From contig NZ_CP116005.1 of the NCBI RefSeq assembly GCF_027941835.1, positions 496,001 to 560,000 on the forward strand: a stretch of 64,000 bases of DNA, given 5' to 3'. Both the position numbers and the translations under genes were made by a program. The stretch comes from Sphingosinicella microcystinivorans. GTDB taxonomy: Bacteria > Pseudomonadota > Alphaproteobacteria > Sphingomonadales > Sphingomonadaceae. Numbering within the stretch: the first letter of the stretch is position 1; the number at the start of each line of letters is the position of its first letter. The notes beneath the pieces were generated by a model that made no database searches, was not told the DNA's origin, and saw only the letters and a list, made by a program, of their open reading frames with translations. Below, piece by piece: positions 35,694-45,180 of this stretch.

Positions 35694-36497
35694 CTATTTC
35701 TGGCAGGACGGGCAATAGAAGCTGGAGCGTCCGGACTGGACGATGCGGGCGACCGGCGCGGCGCAGCGCACGCAGGCCTCGCCCTCGCGGCCGTAGACGC
35801 GGAATTCGTGCTGGAAATAGCCGAGCTCGCCCGCCACCTGCCGGTAATCGCGCAAGGTGGAGCCGCCCGCGGCGATGGCGCGCTCCAGCACCTCGGGAAT
35901 CGCGGCGGCGAGCCTTGCAAGCTCGGCGCGCTTCACCTTGCCGCCCTCGCGCGCCGGGTGGACCCCTGCGTCGAACAGCGCCTCGCACACGTAGATGTTG
36001 CCGAGCCCCGCGATCAGCCGCTGGTCGAGCAGCAGCGCCTTCACCGGCGCGAACCGTCCCCTGAAGCCGGAGAGATCGACCGGCGCGCCGAGCGGCTCGG
36101 GGCCGAGGCCCTTCAGCAGGAAATGGCCGTCGAGGTCGCCCGTCCGCACGAGGTGCACCGAGCCGAAGCGGCGCGCGTCGTTGAGCACGGCGCGGCGGCC
36201 CTCGTCCGTCTCGATGACGATATGGTCGTGCTTCTCGTCGGTTTCGGGGTCGACGCGCATCCGGCCCGACATGCCGAGGTGCAGGATCATCGTGTCGCCG
36301 CGGTCGGTATCGACGAGGCCGTACTTGGCGCGCCTGCGGATGCCGGTGACGACCGCGCCCGTCAGCCGCTGGCGGAGGTCCGCCGGGATCGGCCAGCGCA
36401 GGTCCGGCCGCCGCGCCTCGACGCGCGCGAGGCGGCGGCCTTCGAGGACCGGCCGCAGGCCGCGCATCACGGTTTCGACTTCGGGAAGCTCGGGCAT
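35694..36497 (-). CDS. mutM: Formamidopyrimidine-DNA glycosylase
   Basis: A 267-residue Fpg/MutM that removes 8-oxoguanine and other oxidised purines and nicks the strand. The N-terminal catalytic PELPEVETV (Pro2, Glu3) is intact, as are HLGMSGRMR (catalytic Lys neighbourhood) and the C-terminal zinc finger with CVRC and CPSCQ separated by about 16 residues. It is convergent with the thioesterase gene and divergent from ubiE, with 60 bp between the starts. Confidence 0.96.
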   Translation of the reverse strand: MPELPEVETVMRGLRPVLEGRRLARVEARRPDLRWPIPADLRQRLTGAVVTGIRRRAKYGLVDTDRGDTMILHLGMSGRMRVDPETDEKHDHIVIETDEGRRAVLNDARRFGSVHLVRTGDLDGHFLLKGLGPEPLGAPVDLSGFRGRFAPVKALLLDQRLIAGLGNIYVCEALFDAGVHPAREGGKVKRAELARLAAAIPEVLERAIAAGGSTLRDYRQVAGELGYFQHEFRVYGREGEACVRCAAPVARIVQSGRSSFYCPSCQK

Positions 36498-36557
36498 GGC
36501 CCGAAGCCTCTATGCCGCGTTTACGAAGGGGGCAAGCGTGGGCTAAGGCAACGTCCC

Positions 36558-37289
36558 ATGTCGGAAACAGTCTCATACGGCTTCCAGGAGGTCGCCCCCG
36601 ACGAGAAGACGCGGCGCGTCGGCTCCGTCTTCGCGCGCGTCGCGGCGCGCTACGACCTGATGAACGACCTGATGTCGGGCGGGCTGCACCGGCTCTGGAA
36701 GGACGATTTCGTCCGCGCCGTGAATCCCCGCGCCGGCGAGCGCGTCCTCGATATGGCGGGCGGCACCGGCGACATCGCCTTCCGCATGGCGAAGCGCGGT
36801 GCGAAGGTGACGGTCGCGGACATCAACCCGGCGATGCTCGACGTCGGCAAGGAGCGTGCGGCGAAGCGCGGCATCCCGAACCTCGAATGGTCCGAGCAGA
36901 ACGCCGAGACGCTGAGCTTCGAAAGCGCGCGCTTCGACGCCTACACGATCGCGTTCGGCATAAGGAACGTCACCGACATCCCGGCCGCGCTCCGCGAGGC
37001 GTACCGCGTGCTGACCTTCGGCGGGCGCTTCTTCTGCCTCGAGTTCTCGCGCTGCGAGTGGCCGGTGTTCGCCGACGTCTACGACAGCTATTCGATGAAC
37101 GTGGTGCCGAAGATCGGCAAGGCGGTCGCGCGCGACGAGGAGGCCTACCAGTACCTCGTCGAATCGATCCGCCGCTTCCCCGACATGGGGGCGTTCAAGG
37201 CCATGATCGAAGACGCGGGCTTCGCGCGCGTCTCCGCGCGGCCCATTCTCGGCGGGGTCGTCGCCATGCACGGCGGCTGGAAGATTTGA
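36558..37289 (+). CDS. ubiE: Ubiquinone/menaquinone biosynthesis C-methyltransferase
   Basis: A 243-residue SAM-dependent methyltransferase acting on 2-polyprenyl-6-methoxybenzoquinol in ubiquinone synthesis. The N-terminus [25 protein letters not shown] is the UbiE signature, the SAM loop is [12 protein letters not shown], and the second signature [21 protein letters not shown] follows. Its TGA overlaps the TTG start of ubiB by 3 bases, so the two are translationally coupled. It heads an operon that runs to the dsrE-like gene. Confidence 0.96.
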   Translation: MSETVSYGFQEVAPDEKTRRVGSVFARVAARYDLMNDLMSGGLHRLWKDDFVRAVNPRAGERVLDMAGGTGDIAFRMAKRGAKVTVADINPAMLDVGKERAAKRGIPNLEWSEQNAETLSFESARFDAYTIAFGIRNVTDIPAALREAYRVLTFGGRFFCLEFSRCEWPVFADVYDSYSMNVVPKIGKAVARDEEAYQYLVESIRRFPDMGAFKAMIEDAGFARVSARPILGGVVAMHGGWKI

Positions 37290-38815
37290 CCGCCTCTCTC
37301 GTCCATGCCTTCCGGATGCTGCGCTGGGGCCGGACGCTCGCGCGGCACGGCGCGCTGCGCGAGCTCGAGACCGCGCCGCAATCGCCGCCGCTGCTGCGCC
37401 GTATCGCGCGCCTCGCCCGCTTCGGCACCGGCGCGCCCGAAACGCCCGGCTATGCCGACGCCTTCCAGGCGCTCGGCCCCGCCGCGATCAAGCTCGGGCA
37501 GGCGCTCGCCACCCGCCCCGACCTCGTCGGGCCGGAGGCCGCGAAGGACCTCACCCGGCTTCAGGACAACCTGCCCCCCGCGCCGTTCGCCGCCGTGAAG
37601 GCCTCGATCGAGGAGGCCTTCGGCGTGCCGCTCGACTCGCTCTATTCGAGCTTCGAGGAAACGCCGGTCGGCTCGGCCTCGGTCGCGCAGGTGCACCGCG
37701 CCGTCACCACCGATGGCCGCGCTGTCGCCGTGAAGGTGCTGAAGCCGGGCATCGAGGCGGATTTCGCGCGCGCCATCGAGACCTACGAATGGGCCGCCGT
37801 CCGCGCCGAAACGATCGGCGGCGAGCTTGCCCGGCTGCGCCCGCGCGCCACCATCGCCTATTTCCGCCGCTGGGTGGAACGCGAGCTGAACCTCCGCATG
37901 GAGGCCGCGTCCGCGTCCGAACTCGCGGCGGCGCTCACCCCCGAGACCGGCTTCGTCGTGCCCGAGGTGGACTGGGCGCGCACCAGCCGCCGCGTGCTCA
38001 CCATCGCGTGGATCGACGGGGTGAAGCTCACCGACCTCGCCGCCGTCGACGCCGCGGGCATCGACCGCAAGCTGCTGTCGCAATCGCTCGTCCGCAGCTT
38101 CCTCAGGCAGGCGATCGCGCACGGCTTCTTCCATGCCGACCTCCATCAGGGCAACCTGTTCGCGCTGCCGGACGGGCGGCTCGCGGTCGTCGATTTCGGC
38201 ATCATGGGCCGCATCAACCGGCAGGCGCGGCTGTGGCTCGCCGAGATCCTGCACGGGCTCCTCACCGGCAACTACGCGCGCGTCGCCGAAATCCATTTCG
38301 AGGCGCAGTACGTGCCGCCGCATCACGACATGGCCGAGTTCGAAACCGCGCTGCGCTCGGTGGGCGAGCCGATCCGCGGCCTGCCCGTGAAGGACATCTC
38401 GATCGGCAACATGCTCGACGGCCTGTTCTCGATCACCCGCCAGTTCGACATGGTGACGCAGCCGCACCTGCTGCTGCTCCAGAAAACGATGGTGATGGTG
38501 GAGGGCGTCGCGCTCGCGCTCGATCCCGACGTCAACATGTGGGAGATTTCCGGCCCCTTCGTACAGGACTGGATGCGCGACGAGCTTGGCCCGGAGGCGG
38601 TCGTCGCCGACCGGATCGTCGAAAGCGTCCGCGCCCTCGCCGGTCTTCCCGACGTCCTCAAGCGGCTGGAAGCGATGGTGCCCAATCCCGGCGCCGCGCC
38701 GCCGCTGCCGCCGCTCGCCCCCCTGCCTGCGCCGCGGGGGCCTTCGCGCACGGCATGGCTGCTGCTCGGCGCCGGAATCGGCGTGGGCCTTGGCTGGCTG
38801 GCGATGACGCTTTAA
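37286..38815 (+). CDS. ubiB: UbiB atypical kinase/ATPase of ubiquinone biosynthesis
   Basis: A 509-residue ABC1/UbiB protein. The family motif KxGQ is in [15 protein letters not shown] (about residues 69-83), the kinase-like core shows [21 protein letters not shown] and VVDFGIMG, and one or two C-terminal membrane helices end the protein ([19 protein letters not shown]). UbiB is thought to act as an ATPase that helps extract quinone precursors from the membrane. The start TTG 37286 overlaps the ubiE stop (TTGA); ATG 37316 is an alternative. Its role fits the ubiE neighbour. Confidence 0.94.
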   Translation: MTASLVHAFRMLRWGRTLARHGALRELETAPQSPPLLRRIARLARFGTGAPETPGYADAFQALGPAAIKLGQALATRPDLVGPEAAKDLTRLQDNLPPAPFAAVKASIEEAFGVPLDSLYSSFEETPVGSASVAQVHRAVTTDGRAVAVKVLKPGIEADFARAIETYEWAAVRAETIGGELARLRPRATIAYFRRWVERELNLRMEAASASELAAALTPETGFVVPEVDWARTSRRVLTIAWIDGVKLTDLAAVDAAGIDRKLLSQSLVRSFLRQAIAHGFFHADLHQGNLFALPDGRLAVVDFGIMGRINRQARLWLAEILHGLLTGNYARVAEIHFEAQYVPPHHDMAEFETALRSVGEPIRGLPVKDISIGNMLDGLFSITRQFDMVTQPHLLLLQKTMVMVEGVALALDPDVNMWEISGPFVQDWMRDELGPEAVVADRIVESVRALAGLPDVLKRLEAMVPNPGAAPPLPPLAPLPAPRGPSRTAWLLLGAGIGVGLGWLAMTL

Positions 38816-38820
38816 GTCTC

Positions 38821-40053
38821 GTGTTCGTGGGCAAGCGCATCCTTCTCATCATCTCGGGCGGCATCGCCGCCTACAAGGCGCTGGAGCTCGTCCGGCTGCT
38901 GAGGAAGGACGGCATCGCCGTGCGCGCGGTGCTCACCGACGCGGCGCAGCAGTTCGTGACGCCGCTCAGCCTCGGCACGCTCACCGAGGACAATGTCTAC
39001 ACCGATCTCTTCGACCTGAAGGACGAGCGCGAGATCGGCCATATCCAGCTTTCGCGGCAGGCCGACCTCGTCGTGGTCGCGCCCGCGACCGCCAACATCC
39101 TCGCCAAGATGGCGGGCGGCATCGCCGACGACCTCGCCACGACGCTGCTGCTCGCCACCGACAAGCCGGTGCTCGCCGCGCCCGCGATGAACGTCCGCAT
39201 GTGGCTGCACCCGGCGACGCAGCGCAATATCGTGCAGCTTCGCGCCGACGGCGTGACGATCATGGAGCCGGACGAAGGCGACATGGCCTGCGGCGAATAC
39301 GGCCCCGGCCGCCTGCCCGAGCCCGAGGCGATCCTCGTGTCAATCCGCGCCATGCTCGCCGCGCCGCTCGATGAAGCGCAGGGCGCGAGCGCACGCTACG
39401 GCCTCACGCCGCCGCCGCTTGCGGGCAAGCGCGTGCTCGTCACCGCCGGGCCGACGCACGAGCCGATCGACCCCGTGCGCTACATCGCCAACCGCTCGTC
39501 CGGCAGACAGGGTTTCGCCATCGCGGGCGCGCTCGCCGCGCTCGGCGCGGACGTGACGCTCGTCGCCGGGCCGGTGGCGCTCGCGACGCCGCCGGGCGTG
39601 CGCCGCGTGGATGTCGAAACCGCGCGCGAGATGGCCGCCGCCGTCGAGGCCGCGCTCCCCACCGACGCCGCCGTGATGGTCGCCGCCGTCGCGGACTGGC
39701 GCGCCGAGGCTACGAACCAGAAGATCAAGAAGGACAAGGGCGGCCTCGAAGCGTTGCCGCTCGTCGAGAACCCGGACATCCTCGCCGGGCTCTCGAAGTC
39801 CCCGAAACGCCCCGCCCTCGTCATCGGCTTCGCCGCCGAGACCGAGAAGGTCGTCGAGCACGCGCGGGCCAAGCTCGCGCGCAAGGGCTGCGACTGGATC
39901 GTCGCCAACGACGTTTCCGGCGACGTGATGGGCGGCGCGAGGAACCGCATCCACATCGTCAGCGCGCGCGGCGTCGAGGACTGGCCGGACATGGAAAAGG
40001 ACGCCGTCGCCCGGCGCCTCGCACAAAGGATCGCAGATGAGCTCACCGATTGA
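38821..40053 (+). CDS. coaBC: Bifunctional phosphopantothenoylcysteine decarboxylase/ligase
   Basis: A 410-residue fusion enzyme of coenzyme A synthesis. CoaC (residues 1-185) is the FMN-dependent decarboxylase with [13 protein letters not shown] and the PAMNVRMW segment; the catalytic Cys is in [11 protein letters not shown]. CoaB (about 195-410) is the CTP-dependent ligase with [22 protein letters not shown] and VAAVADWR, and [18 protein letters not shown]. Start GTG 38821 lies 5 bp after ubiB. It overlaps dut by 17 bp. Confidence 0.96.
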   Translation: MFVGKRILLIISGGIAAYKALELVRLLRKDGIAVRAVLTDAAQQFVTPLSLGTLTEDNVYTDLFDLKDEREIGHIQLSRQADLVVVAPATANILAKMAGGIADDLATTLLLATDKPVLAAPAMNVRMWLHPATQRNIVQLRADGVTIMEPDEGDMACGEYGPGRLPEPEAILVSIRAMLAAPLDEAQGASARYGLTPPPLAGKRVLVTAGPTHEPIDPVRYIANRSSGRQGFAIAGALAALGADVTLVAGPVALATPPGVRRVDVETAREMAAAVEAALPTDAAVMVAAVADWRAEATNQKIKKDKGGLEALPLVENPDILAGLSKSPKRPALVIGFAAETEKVVEHARAKLARKGCDWIVANDVSGDVMGGARNRIHIVSARGVEDWPDMEKDAVARRLAQRIADELTD

Positions 40054-40483
40054 AATCCGCCTGAAGCGCCTTCCCCACGGCAAGGGCCTGCCGGTGCCCG
40101 CGCTCGCGACGCGCGGCGCGGCGGGCATGGACGTGGTCGCCGCCGAGGATGTCATCATCCCGCCGGGCGGGCGGCACGCCGTCGCCACCGGCTTCGCCTT
40201 CGCGATCCCCGAGGGCTACGAGGTGCAGGTGCGCCCGCGCTCCGGCCTTGCGCTCAAGAACGGCATCACCTGCCTCAACACGCCCGGCACGATCGACGCG
40301 GACTATCGCGGCGAGGTGAAGGTCATCCTCGCGAACCTCGGCGCGGAGCCCTTCGCCGTGAAGCGCGGCGAGCGCATCGCGCAGCTCGTCGCCGCGCCGG
40401 TGCAGCAGGCGCGCTTCGCGGAGGTCGACGATCTCGACGAGACGGCGCGCGGCGCCGGGGGCTTCGGCTCCACGGGACGGTGA
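40037..40483 (+). CDS. dut: Deoxyuridine triphosphatase
   Basis: A 148-residue trimeric dUTPase that cleaves dUTP to dUMP and pyrophosphate. All five motifs are present: AAGMDVVAA (1), [12 protein letters not shown] (2), [13 protein letters not shown] (3), RGERIAQLV (4) and the C-terminal [10 protein letters not shown] (5). It overlaps coaBC by 17 bp and its TGA overlaps the next GTG start, a conserved coaBC-dut coupling. Confidence 0.97.
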   Translation: MSSPIEIRLKRLPHGKGLPVPALATRGAAGMDVVAAEDVIIPPGGRHAVATGFAFAIPEGYEVQVRPRSGLALKNGITCLNTPGTIDADYRGEVKVILANLGAEPFAVKRGERIAQLVAAPVQQARFAEVDDLDETARGAGGFGSTGR

Positions 40484-41235
40484 CGCTCACCGACACGCAA
40501 CTCGAACGCTATGCCCGCCACATCATCCTGAAGGAGGTCGGCGGGGCCGGTCAGGCGAAGCTACTCGCCGCGCGCGTCGCCGTGGTCGGCGCGGGCGGGC
40601 TCGGCAGCCCCTGCATCCAGTATCTCGCGGCGGCAGGCGTCGGGCATCTCACGGTCATCGACGACGATGCCGTGGACCTCTCCAACCTCCAGCGGCAGGT
40701 GCTGCACGGCACCGATGACGTCGGCCGCGCCAAGACGGAAAGCGCGGCGGATGCGGTCGCCCGCCTGAACCCGGACGTGACCGTGGCGCAGCATCGCGTG
40801 CGGCTCGATGCCGGGAACGCGGCTGCGCTTCTGGCAGGCCACGACGTCATCGCGGACGGCTCCGACAGCTTCGAGACCCGCCGCGCCGTCGCCGATGCCG
40901 CGCTCGCGCTGCGCATCCCCCTCGTCGCGGCCGCGGTCGGGCCGTTCGAGGGGCAGATCGCCACCTATCGCGGCTGGGAGGCGGACAAACCCTGCTGGCG
41001 CTGCTTCGTCGGCGAGGCCGCGGACCGCGAGGGCGCGACCTGCGCCGAGGCGGGCGTGCTCGGCGCGCTCACCGGCGTGCTCGGCGCGATGCAGGCGCTG
41101 GAGGTGATCCGCGAGATCGCGCCCTTCGGCGATTCGCTTGCGGGGCGTGTTTTGCTGTATGATGCGCTCGGCGCCCGGGTCCGTACCGTGCGGCTGCCGA
41201 AGGATCCCCGATGCCCGTCGTGCGGAAACGTGTGA
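40480..41235 (+). CDS. moeB: ThiF/MoeB/HesA-family adenylyltransferase
   Basis: A 251-residue E1-like enzyme that adenylates the C-terminal glycine of a small sulfur-carrier protein (MoaD or ThiS). The nucleotide loop [17 protein letters not shown], the [11 protein letters not shown] segment, and the zinc Cys pairs CWRC and CPSC are present; a possible catalytic Cys is in [11 protein letters not shown]. No rhodanese domain is fused. Start GTG 40480 overlaps the dut stop by 4 bp. Whether it serves molybdopterin or thiamine synthesis cannot be decided here. Confidence 0.9.
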   Translation: MTLTDTQLERYARHIILKEVGGAGQAKLLAARVAVVGAGGLGSPCIQYLAAAGVGHLTVIDDDAVDLSNLQRQVLHGTDDVGRAKTESAADAVARLNPDVTVAQHRVRLDAGNAAALLAGHDVIADGSDSFETRRAVADAALALRIPLVAAAVGPFEGQIATYRGWEADKPCWRCFVGEAADREGATCAEAGVLGALTGVLGAMQALEVIREIAPFGDSLAGRVLLYDALGARVRTVRLPKDPRCPSCGNV

Positions 41236-41600
41236 AACAGCAAGGTCTTGCGCTCGTGTTTGCCGAGGCGAACCACACGCGCCTGCACGGCGGCCTCAGC
41301 CTCGCGCTCGCCGCGTCCGCGCTCGGGCGGCCGGTGCGGCTGTTCTTCCAGGGCGAGGCGGTCTGCGCGCTCCAGACCGGACGCCACTGGGCGGGCGACA
41401 AGGCCTGCAAGGCGGGCGGCCTGCCGCTGCTCTCCGACCTTCTCGATCAGGCGGTCGGGGTCGGCCTGCCGATGATGGCGTGCGAATCGGGCATCCACCT
41501 CTGCGGGCTGAGCGCGCCGGGCCTCATCGCGGGCGTCGAGACCGGCGGCCTCGTCGCCTTCCTCGCCGATGCGCGGAACGACGAGCTGCTGTTCGTCTAG
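41211..41600 (+). CDS. DsrE/DsrF-like family protein
   Basis: A 129-residue DsrE-fold protein. It begins with a beta strand GLALVFAEA, followed by a helix of the type HGGLSLALAASALG, then VRLFFQGEAVCAL, and has a candidate sulfur-relay cysteine in MMACESGIHLCGL near residues 86-98. DsrE/TusD-like proteins pass persulfide sulfur between partners. Its ATG at 41211 lies 25 bp inside the moeB-like gene, with AAGGA upstream. The link to a sulfur-carrier-activating enzyme suggests a sulfur-relay job; this is inference. Confidence 0.82.
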   Translation: MPVVRKRVKQQGLALVFAEANHTRLHGGLSLALAASALGRPVRLFFQGEAVCALQTGRHWAGDKACKAGGLPLLSDLLDQAVGVGLPMMACESGIHLCGLSAPGLIAGVETGGLVAFLADARNDELLFV

Positions 41601-42097
41601 TTTATGGTCTCGCCCTTGTAGACGCCCCACAGGTCGACCGCGAGCACATAGCCGTTGCGGCCGCCGAGCGAGAGGCGGCACCAGCCTTCGTCGCAGACCT
41701 GGATGTCCGCGACCACGCCCGGCTCCGCGCGCCACACGGGCGGGCTCGAAAACTCGGCGCGGGCATAGAGGTTCGCGACCTTGCCGCGCACCATCGCCGT
41801 GCGCTTGCCGGAAAGCAGGTTCTTGTTCATCCAGCCGGTCTCGCCGTCCGGGTCGCGGACCTGCCGCCAGATGCCCCATTCGCGGATCACCTCCACGGGG
41901 AGCCCCTTGCGCCTGTAGGTCCACGTCACCGGATAGGCCTCGCCCGGCCCCGCGCGCATGTTGGCCTCGCCCGAGGCGATCGAGACCCAGCGCGGCGTCG
42001 GCAGGCCGGAAAGCCCCTTGGTGGCGTCCGTGTCCTGCGCCGCCGCGGGCGCTCCCGCGAACGCGGCGGCGAGCAGCAAGGCGATGGTGCGTTTCAT
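41597..42097 (-). CDS. Exported SH3-domain protein
   Basis: A 166-residue protein with a signal peptide (residues 1-20, MKRTIALLLAAAFAGAPAAA) and two bacterial SH3 (SH3b) modules: ANMRAGPGEAYPVTWTYRR through WMNKNLLSG, and NLYARAEFSSPPVW through GYVLAVDLWGVYKGE. Such proteins bind cell-wall material or act as adaptors in the periplasm. Start ATG 42097. It is convergent with the dsrE-like gene (4-bp overlap) and divergent from the 2-hydroxyacid dehydrogenase gene, a neighbourhood often seen in sphingomonads. Confidence 0.85.
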   Translation of the reverse strand: MKRTIALLLAAAFAGAPAAAQDTDATKGLSGLPTPRWVSIASGEANMRAGPGEAYPVTWTYRRKGLPVEVIREWGIWRQVRDPDGETGWMNKNLLSGKRTAMVRGKVANLYARAEFSSPPVWRAEPGVVADIQVCDEGWCRLSLGGRNGYVLAVDLWGVYKGETIN

Positions 42098-42189
42098 ACC
42101 GCTATTGAATCGAAACCACCCCGCCATGCAAGCGCCTCCCTCGATCTCGCGGCCTTGACGTCGCTGCGGGGCGATCCTAGCCACGGGAC

Positions 42190-43182
42190 ATGGAAGAACG
42201 CCCCCGCCGCCCGCGCGTCGTCGTCACGCGCCGCCTGCCGCAACCGGTCGAAGCGCGCATGACCGAGCTGTTCGATACCGTTCTCAATGCCGATGACATG
42301 GCGATGACGCCGGATGCCCTCGCCGCCGCGATGGCCGACTGCGACGTCTTCGTCCCCACCGTCACCGACGCCATCGACGCGGACCTCATCGCCGCCGCGC
42401 CGCCGCGGCTGAAGCTGATCGCCAACTTCGGCACCGGCGTGAACCACATTGATCTCGTCGCGGCGCGCGCGAAGGGCATCATGGTCACGAACACCCCCGG
42501 CGTCCTCACCGACGACACCGCCGACCTCGCCATGTCGCTGATCCTGTCGGTGCCGCGCCGCCTCACCGAAGGCAGCCGCCAGCTCTATTCGGGCAAGTGG
42601 GACGGCTGGAAGCCCTGCGACGTGCACGGCCACCGCATCACCGGCAAGAAGCTCGGCATCATCGGCATGGGCCGCATCGGCCAGGCCATCGCGACGCGCG
42701 CGCGCGCCTTCGGCCTGCGCATCCACTACCACAACCGCCGCCCGCTCGCCGACACGGTGGAGGGGATGCTGGGGGCGACCTACTGGGACGATCTCGACGC
42801 CATGATCGAGGCGGTGGACATCGTTTCCATCAACTGCCCGCTCACCGACGACACGCGCCACCTGTTCGACGCCCGGCGCATCGCGCTGCTCGGCCCGGAC
42901 GGCTACCTCGTCAACACCGCGCGCGGCGAGATCATCGACGAGGATGCGCTGGCGGGCGCGCTCGAGAAGGGCATCATCGCGGGCGCCGGCCTCGACGTGT
43001 TCGAGGACGAGCCGCGCATCAACCCGCGCCTGCTGCCGCTGGGCAATGTGACGCTGCTGCCGCACATGGGCTCGGCGACCTTCGAGGGGCGGCAGGCGAT
43101 GGGCGACAAGGTCGTCACCAACATCCGCGCGTGGGCGGACGGGCACCGCCCGCCCGATCAGGTGCTCGAAGGCTGGCTTTAG
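42190..43182 (+). CDS. D-2-hydroxyacid dehydrogenase (glyoxylate/hydroxypyruvate reductase type)
   Basis: A 330-residue NAD(P)-dependent D-2-hydroxyacid dehydrogenase, likely of the GyaR/GhrB type. NAD loop GIIGMGRIGQAIA, catalytic Arg in VNTARGEIID, Glu in LDVFEDEP and His in LLPHMGSAT are all intact. Acting as a glyoxylate reductase it would complement the glyoxylate shunt, but the exact substrate is not certain. The start ATG 42190 is 93 bp from the SH3-protein start on the other strand. Confidence 0.91.
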   Translation: MEERPRRPRVVVTRRLPQPVEARMTELFDTVLNADDMAMTPDALAAAMADCDVFVPTVTDAIDADLIAAAPPRLKLIANFGTGVNHIDLVAARAKGIMVTNTPGVLTDDTADLAMSLILSVPRRLTEGSRQLYSGKWDGWKPCDVHGHRITGKKLGIIGMGRIGQAIATRARAFGLRIHYHNRRPLADTVEGMLGATYWDDLDAMIEAVDIVSINCPLTDDTRHLFDARRIALLGPDGYLVNTARGEIIDEDALAGALEKGIIAGAGLDVFEDEPRINPRLLPLGNVTLLPHMGSATFEGRQAMGDKVVTNIRAWADGHRPPDQVLEGWL

Positions 43183-43328
43183 GACGAACCGCCTCTCCGG
43201 CGCGGTAAAGCGCGGGCGACGCCGCTCCGGTCAGCTTCGGTCAATCCCGCATCCGCGAAACTTTCGGAACACGTCGCGTCGCCCGGACGTTCAGATGTGC
43301 AAGTCTGTGCATTTACAGGAGAGAAGAC

Positions 43329-43616
43329 ATGCGCAAATCCATGATTGTGCTGGCGTCCGGCGCGCTGCTCGTGCTCGGCGCCTGCACCGGCAGCCGCACG
43401 GTGGACAGCGGCCTCATCGGCGCCGGCGTCGGCGCCGCGGCGGGTTCGGTGGTGCCGGGTGTGAGCACCACGGAAGGCGCGATCGCGGGCGGCGCGGCCG
43501 GCGCGATCTACGGCGCGGTGACGGACGGCGACGCCAAGCGCGGCAGCAAGAAATACTGCCGCGACCGCTATCCGCGCGATTCGCGCGAATACGATCGCTG
43601 CCGCCGCGATCGGTAA
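43329..43616 (+). CDS. Glycine-zipper lipoprotein
   Basis: A 95-residue lipoprotein. The signal peptide ends with lipobox LGAC (Cys19). Residues 28-65 are a glycine-zipper (GLIGAGVGAAAGSV, and AIAGGAAGAIYGAV), typical of outer-membrane-associated YMGG/OsmB-like proteins. The tail is basic and rich in Arg/Tyr/Asp (KYCRDRYPRDSREYDRC). The function is not known; related proteins respond to envelope stress. AGGAGAG precedes the ATG 43329. It is convergent with the nitronate monooxygenase-like gene, 3 bp apart. Confidence 0.85.
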   Translation: MRKSMIVLASGALLVLGACTGSRTVDSGLIGAGVGAAAGSVVPGVSTTEGAIAGGAAGAIYGAVTDGDAKRGSKKYCRDRYPRDSREYDRCRRDR

Positions 43617-43619
43617 GGC

Positions 43620-45026
43620 TCAGTCGCCGGTCTGGATGCGTTCGACGAGTTGCTTCACGGTCGGGATGAAGCCGTTCGAATAGAACGGGTCCGTCGAGAA
43701 GTGGTGGGCGCTGTGGCCGGCGAACATGAGGTTGTCCTCGGGCGGCGCGCCGTGCGCGATGTCCTGAAGCGTCTTCTGGATGCAGAAGGAGCGCGGATCG
43801 GCGAGCCGCCCGGTGCTGTTCTTTTCCAGGTGCTCGGCCCACGCGCTGAACCGGCACTGCGACAGGCAGCCCATGCAGTCCGCCTGGTCCTTGCGCACGG
43901 CGCGCGCCGTCTCCGGCGTTTCGAACACCAGCGTGTCGTCGGGCGTCTTCAGCGCCTCGGTATAGCCCTGCGCGTGCCAGCCGCGCGCGTGCAGCAGGTC
44001 GTCGCGCGTGACGTAGTATTTCTTGTTCGCAGGCACGCCCACGTCGAGCAGGTGCGTGCGGTGGTCGTGCGGCTCGGTGGAAATGCCGATCTGCCGCTCG
44101 GAGCGGTGGATCAGCTCTTCGAGGAACGGCGTCTTCACGGCTGACGAGTAGAAGCCGGTCGGCGAGAACGCCTGCAGCAGGATGTCGCCCTCGCTCAGCG
44201 TCGTCAGCTTGCGCTTCCACACGTCCGGGATCGGGCTTTCCTGCGTCAGCAGCGGCCGCGATCCGAACTGGAAGGCGATGGTGCCGAGCTCCGGGTTGTC
44301 GACCCAGTGTTCCCATTCGCGCAGGTACCAGACGCCGCCCGCCATCACGATCGGCACGTCGTCGGAAATGCCGACCTCGCGCATCGTGTCGCGCAGGTCC
44401 TTGACGCGCGGATAGGGGTCCTGCGGCCGAAGCGGGTCTTCGGCGTTGGAAAGGCCGTTGTGCCCGCCCGCAAGCCACGGGTCTTCATAGACCACCGCGC
44501 CGAGCCACTCGGACGCCTTGCTGTACGCGCGCTTCCAGAGCGCGCGGAAGGCGCGCGCCGAGGAGATGATCGGGTAGTAATAGGTGCGGTGCCGCGCAGC
44601 GATCTCGCTCAGCTTGTAGGGCATTCCCGCGCCGCAGGTGACGCCGTCGACGAGTTCGCCGACCTTTTCGAGAACGCCTTCGAGGATGCGCTGCGCGCCG
44701 CCCATTTCCCACAGCACGTTGATGTTGATGCCGCCCGCGCCGCCCGCGATCTCGTGCGCGCGGCGAACCTGCTCGACGCCGCCCGCGATGCCGTAGGCGA
44801 CCAGTTCCTCGTGGCGGTCGCCGCGCGTGCGGCCGCGATAAATCTGGGGGACGATGTTGCCGAGACTGTCATAGCTGTCGGCATTCACCGCCGAAACCGT
44901 TCCGAGACCGCCCGCCGCGGCCCACGCACCCGACGACGCATGGTTGGTTGCGGATACGCCCTTGCCGCCCTCGACGAGCGGAAGCAGCTCGCGCCCGCCC
45001 ATGCGGATGGAATTCAGAAGCTTCAT
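43620..45026 (-). CDS. Nitronate monooxygenase-like FMN protein
   Basis: A 468-residue TIM-barrel flavoprotein of the NAD(P)H-dependent flavin oxidoreductase/2-nitropropane dioxygenase family. It starts GGRELLPLVEGGKGVSATNH, has GITCGAG-like VDGVTCGAGMPY, the FMN-phosphate region VPIVMAGGVWYL with GTIAFQFGSRPLLTQES, and a Cys cluster CMGCLSQC near residue 390. At 468 residues it is longer than classical NMO (about 350) because of the added C-terminal part with the Cys motif. The substrate is unknown. It is convergent with the lipoprotein gene. Confidence 0.83.
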   Translation of the reverse strand: MKLLNSIRMGGRELLPLVEGGKGVSATNHASSGAWAAAGGLGTVSAVNADSYDSLGNIVPQIYRGRTRGDRHEELVAYGIAGGVEQVRRAHEIAGGAGGININVLWEMGGAQRILEGVLEKVGELVDGVTCGAGMPYKLSEIAARHRTYYYPIISSARAFRALWKRAYSKASEWLGAVVYEDPWLAGGHNGLSNAEDPLRPQDPYPRVKDLRDTMREVGISDDVPIVMAGGVWYLREWEHWVDNPELGTIAFQFGSRPLLTQESPIPDVWKRKLTTLSEGDILLQAFSPTGFYSSAVKTPFLEELIHRSERQIGISTEPHDHRTHLLDVGVPANKKYYVTRDDLLHARGWHAQGYTEALKTPDDTLVFETPETARAVRKDQADCMGCLSQCRFSAWAEHLEKNSTGRLADPRSFCIQKTLQDIAHGAPPEDNLMFAGHSAHHFSTDPFYSNGFIPTVKQLVERIQTGD

Positions 45027-45144
45027 CGTAAACTGTGTCGTTTCTCAGCCGCAGCGCCCCTCCGGCGCCTCCCCGTTTCGCGAGCTATAGACCACGAACG
45101 CGCGCTTTGGCGCAAAAAAGTACCGAACCGTGGAATATAGCAGG

Positions 45145-45169
45145 GGGGAGCCGCCCTTGGCGACTCCCC
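45145..45169 (-). terminator. Hairpin downstream of pnp
   Basis: An 11-bp stem (one G-T wobble) with a 3-base loop, ggggagccgcc and ggcgactcccc on the + strand, lies 12 bp past the pnp stop. No T tract follows, so it may be a stabilising or weakly terminating hairpin. Confidence 0.5.
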
Positions 45170-45180
45170 GGATGCCACGC

